Part shown: positions 60,001-64,000 of the stretch, one piece after another
How the letters are laid out: the number at the start of each line of letters is the position of its first letter
Numbering within the stretch: the stretch's first letter is position 1
Assembly (NCBI GenBank): GCA_965277425.1
Contig: CBDICR010000006.1
Coordinates: 496,001 to 560,000 of the forward strand
DNA: 64,000 bases
Origin: Poindextera sp965277425
GTDB lineage: Bacteria; Pseudomonadota; Alphaproteobacteria; Caulobacterales; Caulobacteraceae
Reading direction: 5' to 3'
The notes under the pieces: model-generated
What the model was told of the DNA's origin: nothing
The model's database searches: none
Seen by the model: the letters and a program-made list of their open reading frames with translations, nothing else
Position numbers and translations under genes: made by a program

Positions 60001-60708
60001 CGCTTCAACGACGAGGACAGCTTCCGCGGCGCCCTTGGGCTGCGCTACTCGATGCCGGTGGTCAGCAACGACCAGTACATGGTCAAGCTGGCGGTGCACG
60101 GCCAGGCCTGGGATGAGTTCGATGGCCGCAACCGGGCGGCGCTGATCTCGACCGGCCTGCCGGTGGCGGTCGAGGACAACTTCTCGGGTGTGTTCGGGGA
60201 TGTGGGGGCGAGCCTGAACCTGTTCACCAAGGACGGCCACTCCTCGGCCTTCCTGAACGGGTCGTACGAGTTCAAGAACAACTACAACGAAGGCAAGGTG
60301 GCGATCGGCTACCGCTACCAGTGGGGCGCGCCGCCACCGCCGCCGCCGCCACCCCCGCCGCCTCCGGCGCCCGTGGCCAAGGACTTCGTGGTCTACTTCC
60401 CGTTCGATCAGTACGTGCTGACCCCGGAAGCCCAGCAGGTGGTGCAACAGGCGGCGGACTACGCCAAGTCGGGCAACGCCACCACCATCACCGTGGTCGG
60501 CCACACCGACACCTCCGGCGGCTTCGCCTACAACATGCGGCTGTCGGAACGTCGGGCCAAGGCGACGGCCGATGCGCTGGTCAACCAGGGCGTCAACCAG
60601 ACCACGCTGAAGGTCGACTGGAAGGGCAAGACCGACCTGGCCGTCCAGACCCCCGACGGGGTCAAGGAGCCGCTCAACCGGCGCTCGACCATCTCGATCA
60701 ACTTCTGA
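57016..60708 (+). CDS. Autotransporter-type passenger and barrel fused to an OmpA domain
   Basis: 1230 residues as read from GTG 57016. Residues about 1-790 are Gly/Thr/Ser/Asn-rich beta-helix-like repeats (VTVGN, STTG units). The barrel (about 800-1103) starts at DIWYATTPWQERQAD and ends YRYQW. A run of twelve prolines (about 1105-1118) links to a C-terminal OmpA-like peptidoglycan-binding domain (1120-1230; HTDTSGGFAYNMRLSERRA, NRRSTISINF). The OmpA domain after an autotransporter barrel is atypical, because barrels are normally last. No signal peptide is visible at the N-terminus, so export is unclear. It could be a 5'-truncated gene or an odd surface protein. Confidence 0.75.
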   Translation: MVSTAGAGSTGVAVTDRFDDVVVDLTQVQTTGANADGVAITSTNGPVVVTVGNLSTSGANAIGATLTSGSAVSFSSGNLVETRGANSPAVFLRAGSGPAIANTANVVTYGANSNAIDARSTTGSVMVTGGNITTSGSYSRGVDARAYGAGSSVTVDVGAVKTSGASGSFFGPDSSGVFARTGSGNITVDTQSVSTGGASATGINAQSSTGSINISGGNITTTGGARGIYAYSAGSIVANANNVSVANSTGVQIESTGATTTANLTSVATTGDGSSAVRITGQKGVNLTFGNISTNGFYSRGVLALSLQGDVVVTGGAVTTIGNTSAGIYAQSNGNATVSVGSVSTNGVGSRGILVEASYTGNVTVGNVTTLKDSSDGVRDIAGTVFVHSTGTISTTGVNSTGVYANSSYGSTVNVNNVSVSGNGTTAVLAASYTGNVSVTTTGKVFSGNGTAIQTYSGGATAINITGGTTSGVGNSTFPSIQFTNDTANTTTTVTIGAAGTVEANSASPTGLAIAAGNTTSLGSVVVNDSGTLIGDVNFASLTGNGAAGNATVVGNISNTAINVLSGGVFTTSGTDTFGAGALSPGNATVASDTVSTAGTGVINTVGATIFAFGNHTTNTINNAGTIKVGSDGGASTLTLSAGGAPITLNNTGLIDLSTGTAGTQQLNGATTALASNGGTIKTAVNLTGTPVANTVNVASTSGTGFIQVVAAPGVGSHVTTANPIVLVSATGANAATFTLAPTSTGYATFGPNAAGLVRGVFLYTLDNNVAVGANHDTVLVSQAGPGGFAAPIVATAAQDIWYATTPWQERQADLRDSVLLAPGSLGSFTPGVWIKAVGAFSDRTDKIDPPAGYTFDLDYRQDTYGVIGGIDGATKLGMGGVGLIGVAGGYLNSQVDFSNHVGLADQNYEGGTASVYATYLLDQFYIDGQIKGDFLTLRSQGNAGLSRSIQVNTYGGEIQSGYRIPFGPGAVEPIGVVAYAQTTIGAGNVLGTTLRFNDEDSFRGALGLRYSMPVVSNDQYMVKLAVHGQAWDEFDGRNRAALISTGLPVAVEDNFSGVFGDVGASLNLFTKDGHSSAFLNGSYEFKNNYNEGKVAIGYRYQWGAPPPPPPPPPPPPAPVAKDFVVYFPFDQYVLTPEAQQVVQQAADYAKSGNATTITVVGHTDTSGGFAYNMRLSERRAKATADALVNQGVNQTTLKVDWKGKTDLAVQTPDGVKEPLNRRSTISINF

Positions 60709-60737
60709 TCGATCGAGAGCCAAGGCGAACGCAAGGC

Positions 60738-60769
60738 GCGGGCCGGTCGCAAGACCGGCCCGCTTCCTT
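60738..60769 (+). terminator. Intrinsic terminator of the barrel-OmpA gene
   Basis: GCGGGCCGGTC-GCAA-GACCGGCCCGC is a perfect 11-bp hairpin (60738-60763) with a four-base loop, followed by TTCCTTG. It lies 30 bases after the stop codon. The tail is only partly T-rich, but the stem strength and position make it a convincing terminator. Confidence 0.75.
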
Positions 60770-60835
60770 GTGGCCCCGGGCTCAGCGAGGCAAGGCCGAC
60801 CCCGAAGGCGCGCAGCGCGTCATCGTCCGCCGAAT

Positions 60836-61110
60836 TTCACCACGAAGGACACGAAGGACACGAAGGACACGAAGGACACCAAGATCACCAAGGGGCAGCG
60901 AAGACTGGCGCTTTTCTTCTTCGTGACCTTGGTGACCTTGGTGTCCTTCGTGGTCGGATACTGACGACCGTCTGACCGCCAAGCTCGCCAAGGTCGCCAA
61001 GGCGTGGCGTTGCGCGGCGGGTATCGATCGCGCGCCAAGGGCGCGCAGTTCACAGGCCCGGACCCGAACGCGACAGGGCTTCTTGGCGGGCTTGGCGAAC
61101 TTGGCGGTCG
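60836..61110. repeat. Two inverted elements built from 9-bp tandem repeats
   Basis: Element A: four or more 9-base ACGAAGGAC units and related ACCAAGATC units at 60836-60893, with the reverse-complement series at 60919-60956. Element B: GCCAAGSTC-type 9-base units at 60974-61001, with the inverse at 61079-61110. Read as protein, A gives TKDTKDTKDTK, an artefact of the 9-base unit. Both elements fold as long hairpins in the gene-free gap between the barrel and AI-2E genes. Function is unknown. Confidence 0.65.
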
Positions 61111-61133
61111 AATCCAGCAGCGCCGTAGGCCGA

Positions 61134-62231
61134 TCAGGTTTTTCCGGGGGCGCTTTCGCCGGCATAGGGCTTGCCGTCGCTCGACAGCAGAACCGCAAGC
61201 GGTCGGGTGCCCTTGAACTCGGCGAGGATGGCCATCGCCACCACCGTCAGCGGCGTGGACAGAAAGGCGCCGACGACGCCCCAGATCACGCCCCAGAAGG
61301 CCAGCGCCAGCAGGACGACGATCGGGTCGAGGTTCAGGGACTTCCCCTGCATCCGGGGCTGAACCACGTGACTTACGGCGAAGTGGATGGCCTCCAGGCC
61401 GACCAGAAGAATGACTCCCCGAGCCAGCCCGTCGAGCTCCACCAGCCCGAAGAGCGCCGGAAAAAGCACGCCGATGGCCGCGCCGATGGCGGGAATGTAG
61501 TTGGCGAGAAAAATGATCAGGCACCAGAAGGCGATGTGAGACAGGCCGGTCACCGCCATCAGGGCCGCGGACGCCGCCGTGATGATCACCCCGACGATGG
61601 TCTGGACCCAGATATAGCGCTCGACGCCATGACGAACCCGTTCGAATACGCGCCCCGCTTCGGTCACTTCGCCGTCGGTTTCGAACAGTTCGCGGGCCTT
61701 TTTGGCGAAGCCTTGCCGCGATGCGATGAGAAACCCGAGATAGATCAGGACGAAGACCGCGGCCTCGGCGAAATGGCTGAGCGCGGCCGCGACGGCGCCG
61801 GCGAAACGGCCGGGGTTCAGCCTTTGCAACAGGCTCGAGAGCGTCGGCGTGACCTTGAGGTCCAGGCCCTGGGCGCCCTGGCTGAGCAGCGTATTGATGC
61901 GGGCGGTGTAGGCGCCGGACTGCGCGGCGAAGTCGCCGGCGTTACCGGCGGCGACCCAGACGGTGATCGCGAAGATAAGGACGATCGCGGCGATCGAAGC
62001 CGGCAGGGCGGCGCGTTCGGGAAAGGCCGGCACTTGGTCCCGCAACGCCCGCGCCATGCCGTCCACCATGATCAGCAGGAAGAGGGCGAGCACGAAAGGC
62101 TCCAGAATGTGCCTCAGCGCCCAAAGCGAAAATCCCACCGCAACCGTCGCGGTGATGATCGCGGCGACCTTCAGGGCGCCGATCTGACCGAGCAGTCCGG
62201 AGTCTGGTCGCTCATCCGCGATTTTTGTCAT
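61134..62231 (-). CDS. AI-2E family (TqsA/YdiK-like) membrane transporter
   Basis: 365 residues with eight or more hydrophobic segments typical of the AI-2E/PerM family: paired N-terminal helices (VAAIITATVAVGFSLWALRHI; VLALFLLIMVDGMARAL), a soluble middle (about 100-145) and the C-terminal set FLANYIPAIGAAIGVLFPAL and PRMQGKSLNLDPIVVLLAL. Members export small molecules or act in sodium/proton exchange; true AI-2 transport is not implied. ATG 62231 is chosen; 62255 is possible. It is 54 bases upstream of the window-end hybrid kinase's stop region on the same strand. Confidence 0.87.
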   Translation of the reverse strand: MTKIADERPDSGLLGQIGALKVAAIITATVAVGFSLWALRHILEPFVLALFLLIMVDGMARALRDQVPAFPERAALPASIAAIVLIFAITVWVAAGNAGDFAAQSGAYTARINTLLSQGAQGLDLKVTPTLSSLLQRLNPGRFAGAVAAALSHFAEAAVFVLIYLGFLIASRQGFAKKARELFETDGEVTEAGRVFERVRHGVERYIWVQTIVGVIITAASAALMAVTGLSHIAFWCLIIFLANYIPAIGAAIGVLFPALFGLVELDGLARGVILLVGLEAIHFAVSHVVQPRMQGKSLNLDPIVVLLALAFWGVIWGVVGAFLSTPLTVVAMAILAEFKGTRPLAVLLSSDGKPYAGESAPGKT

Positions 62232-62309
62232 TCTTGTCGTCCCTGTGGCCGGCATGGGTGGACCGATGGCCGACCGGGTTCGGGCGGCGCCAACCTGCGC
62301 TGCATCATC

Positions 62310-64000
62310 CTAGCCGGCAAGCTTGGCGAGGGCTTCAGCCAATTGGGCCAGGGTATAGGGTTTGCGCAACAGCGGCAGGTCGCCGTTCATTGCGCTCGGC
62401 GCCATCCGCTGGGCGGTGTAGCCCGATGTCAAAAGGACGGGCAGGTCGGGATGCTCGGCCTTGACGGCGCGGGCCAGCTCGACGCCGGTCATGCCCGACG
62501 CCATGATCACATCGGAAAAAACCATGTCGACGGGCGGGCCGCCGCGGATGATCTCCAGCGCCTGATCGGCCGAAGACGCCTCGACAATGGCGTAGCCGAG
62601 TTCTTCCAGCATGGCGCAGGTGGCCGAGCGTACATCGGCGTCATCCTCGACCAGCAGGATCGTGCCTTCCGCTTGCGGCGACGGCGCGGCCGGTTCTTCG
62701 TCAGGCTCGGTCTTGTCCACCGGGTCCGCCCGGGGAAGATAGATGGACACGGTCGTGCCCTGGTCCGGAGCGCTCTCCAGCTTCACAAAGCCGCCGGACT
62801 GGCGCGCGAAGCCATAGACCTGGCTGAGCCCCAACCCGGTGCCTCTGCCGAGCACCTTGGTGGTGAAGAAGGGCTCGAACACCCGGGCCGCGATCTCGGG
62901 GGACATGCCGGGCCCGTTATCGCTCACCGACACCATCACATAGTCGCCAGCCTTGGAGTCGAAGGGATCGGCCTGCGCGCCCGAGATCGAGACATTGGCC
63001 GTGGCCAGGACCAGGGTCCCGTTGGAGTCCATCGCGTCGCGGGCGTTGATCGCGAGGTTCAGGATCGCCGTCTCCAGCTGGTGCGGGTCGGTCTTGCAGA
63101 ACCACAGGTCCTCGGTTCGCCGCATTTCGACGATCACCGCCTCGCCGACGGCGCGGTCCAGCAGGGTCTCGAAGCTGGGCAAGAGGTCGCTGAGGCAGAC
63201 ACCTTGCTCGTGCATGTCCTGGCGGCGCGCAAAGGCGAGCAACTGCTCATTGAGCTTGGCGCCCCGGTCGACGCCGATCTGCGCCGCGTCCAGGAGCCGC
63301 TGGGTCCGTTCGTCAAGTTGGACGCGCCTGGACAGCGCCTCCAGGCTACCGCCGATAATCATCAGCAGATTGTTGAAGTCGTGAGCGATGCCGCCGGTAA
63401 GCTGGCCGATCGCTTCCATCTTCTGGCCCTGGCGGAGCTGCTCATCGATCAGGCGCCGTTCGGTGTTGTCGACGACGATGCCGGCGATCCGTTCGGGGCG
63501 GCCGTCGCGGTAGTAGGTTCGGCCCTTGATATGAACCCAGCGAACGGCCCCGTCGTTGGCCCGGATGATCTTGCGCTCGAAGTCCAGCCGCCCGGTTCTG
63601 GCGGCGGTCCGGAAATCCGCGACGACGCCCGCCCTGTCTTCCGGTACGAAGTGACGAACCGCTTCCTCCAGCCCCCAGCGTTCCACTGGAGTCTCGTAGC
63701 CGTAGATGGCGTCGTGGCGGCGCGAGCGGATGGTGTTCGCCGCCGCGAAGGTGAAGTCCCAGCTGCCCATGTCTGCGGCGTCCAGCGCGATGGCCAGGCT
63801 CTGCTCGATCCGGGTTCGGTCGGCGATTTCCGCCTCCAGGCGCCGGCTGGCTTCGGCGAGTTCCCGCGCCCGTTCGTAGTTGTGGCGAAGGTCGGTGACG
63901 ATCACGCAGAGCATGCGATCAGCGCCTTCCTCCACCGAAAGCTCGACAATGGACAGGTTGGCCGGCGCGAGGCCGCCGGCCGGCAGGATCACGCAGAGCT
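62310..64000 (-). CDS. Hybrid histidine kinase with PAS and receiver domains (5' partial)
   Basis: The frame runs past the window edge, so the N-terminus is missing; at least 563 residues are present. A coiled-coil-like linker (RELAEASRRLEAEIADRTRIEQ), a PAS domain (about 70-180), HisKA with the phospho-His in TGGIAHDFNNLLMI, HATPase (NARDAM; GTGLGLSQVYG) and a C-terminal receiver (VEDDADVRS; FSDVIMASGMTG) are seen. From the kinase core onward it closely resembles the GAF/PAS hybrid kinase at 50554-52749, with one extra residue after the receiver Asp motif. It is a soluble-looking sensor kinase with no clear partner gene in view. Confidence 0.88.
   Translation of the reverse strand, partial: LCVILPAGGLAPANLSIVELSVEEGADRMLCVIVTDLRHNYERARELAEASRRLEAEIADRTRIEQSLAIALDAADMGSWDFTFAAANTIRSRRHDAIYGYETPVERWGLEEAVRHFVPEDRAGVVADFRTAARTGRLDFERKIIRANDGAVRWVHIKGRTYYRDGRPERIAGIVVDNTERRLIDEQLRQGQKMEAIGQLTGGIAHDFNNLLMIIGGSLEALSRRVQLDERTQRLLDAAQIGVDRGAKLNEQLLAFARRQDMHEQGVCLSDLLPSFETLLDRAVGEAVIVEMRRTEDLWFCKTDPHQLETAILNLAINARDAMDSNGTLVLATANVSISGAQADPFDSKAGDYVMVSVSDNGPGMSPEIAARVFEPFFTTKVLGRGTGLGLSQVYGFARQSGGFVKLESAPDQGTTVSIYLPRADPVDKTEPDEEPAAPSPQAEGTILLVEDDADVRSATCAMLEELGYAIVEASSADQALEIIRGGPPVDMVFSDVIMASGMTGVELARAVKAEHPDLPVLLTSGYTAQRMAPSAMNGDLPLLRKPYTLAQLAEALAKLAG

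Noticed and set aside
60836..60960. CRISPR-like direct repeats
   Set aside because: Units are only 9 bases, contiguous without spacers, and occur in inverted form; no cas genes are present.
1..64000. tRNA, rRNA, insertion sequence or phage genes
   Set aside because: No cloverleaf, rRNA stretch, transposase or integrase motif was recognised in the translations or sequence.

Overview
This window looks like chromosomal DNA of a high-GC alphaproteobacterium, most likely Caulobacterales (Caulobacter/Phenylobacterium-like). The inference rests on very high third-position GC, many acyl-CoA metabolism genes, NodT-type efflux, an HWE-family histidine kinase, and intergenic repeats of a kind I associate with this order. 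No rRNA, tRNA, CRISPR array or insertion sequence was recognised. Nothing was searched against a database: family names come from motifs read by eye.

Layout. 1-5.2 kb: the end of an AadA-like nucleotidyltransferase, a Phd/FitB toxin-antitoxin pair, a variant CDP-alcohol phosphatidyltransferase, a periplasmic molybdopterin-fold protein, a small-molecule kinase and a short MprF-like lipid aminoacyltransferase. 5.3-10.2 kb: four consecutive acyl-CoA dehydrogenases. Three are tandem paralogues with the catalytic base in the LCAD/IVD position, and the fourth is a beta-like subunit with no visible base. 10.3-12.3 kb: a methyltransferase with a coupled 90-residue protein, divergent from an XRE/MmyB-type regulator. 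12.4-19.6 kb: two SDR enzymes, a GT4 glycosyltransferase with a glycogen-debranching-type glucosidase, a luciferase-like flavoprotein and a DUF805 membrane protein. 19.6-29.4 kb: a long minus-strand run (MarR, MFS pump, acyl-CoA dehydrogenase, orotate-PRTase-like protein, crotonase, hydrolase, CoA-transferase, VOC protein, MazEF, Zn-alcohol dehydrogenase, crotonase) with many stop/start overlaps, which reads as a catabolic superoperon.

29.5-41.7 kb: a repeat-rich gap, a carboxylesterase, an RND tripartite pump (NodT, MFP, RND), a DUF72 protein, a CPBP protease, a small secreted protein with symmetrical cysteines, and a TetR regulator followed by a quinone oxidoreductase. 41.8-45.2 kb: a DUF2844/DUF3443 pair, in which the DUF3443 lipoprotein carries features of pepsin-like aspartic proteases, facing a lipoprotein with YxWxPG repeats and a Gln-Met-His repeat tail. 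45.3-52.7 kb: an HWE kinase with a stand-alone receiver, an XRE protein, two alpha/beta hydrolases, a GNAT acetyltransferase and a GAF/PAS hybrid kinase. 52.8-64 kb: a LacZ-type beta-galactosidase, an SDR, a passenger-barrel-OmpA fusion that appears to lack its signal peptide, a gap with inverted 9-bp tandem repeats, an AI-2E family membrane protein and a partial hybrid kinase.

The strongest candidates for something new are the pepsin-like DUF3443/DUF2844 module, the autotransporter-OmpA fusion, the Gln-Met-His repeat lipoprotein, and the heteromeric-looking acyl-CoA dehydrogenase array.
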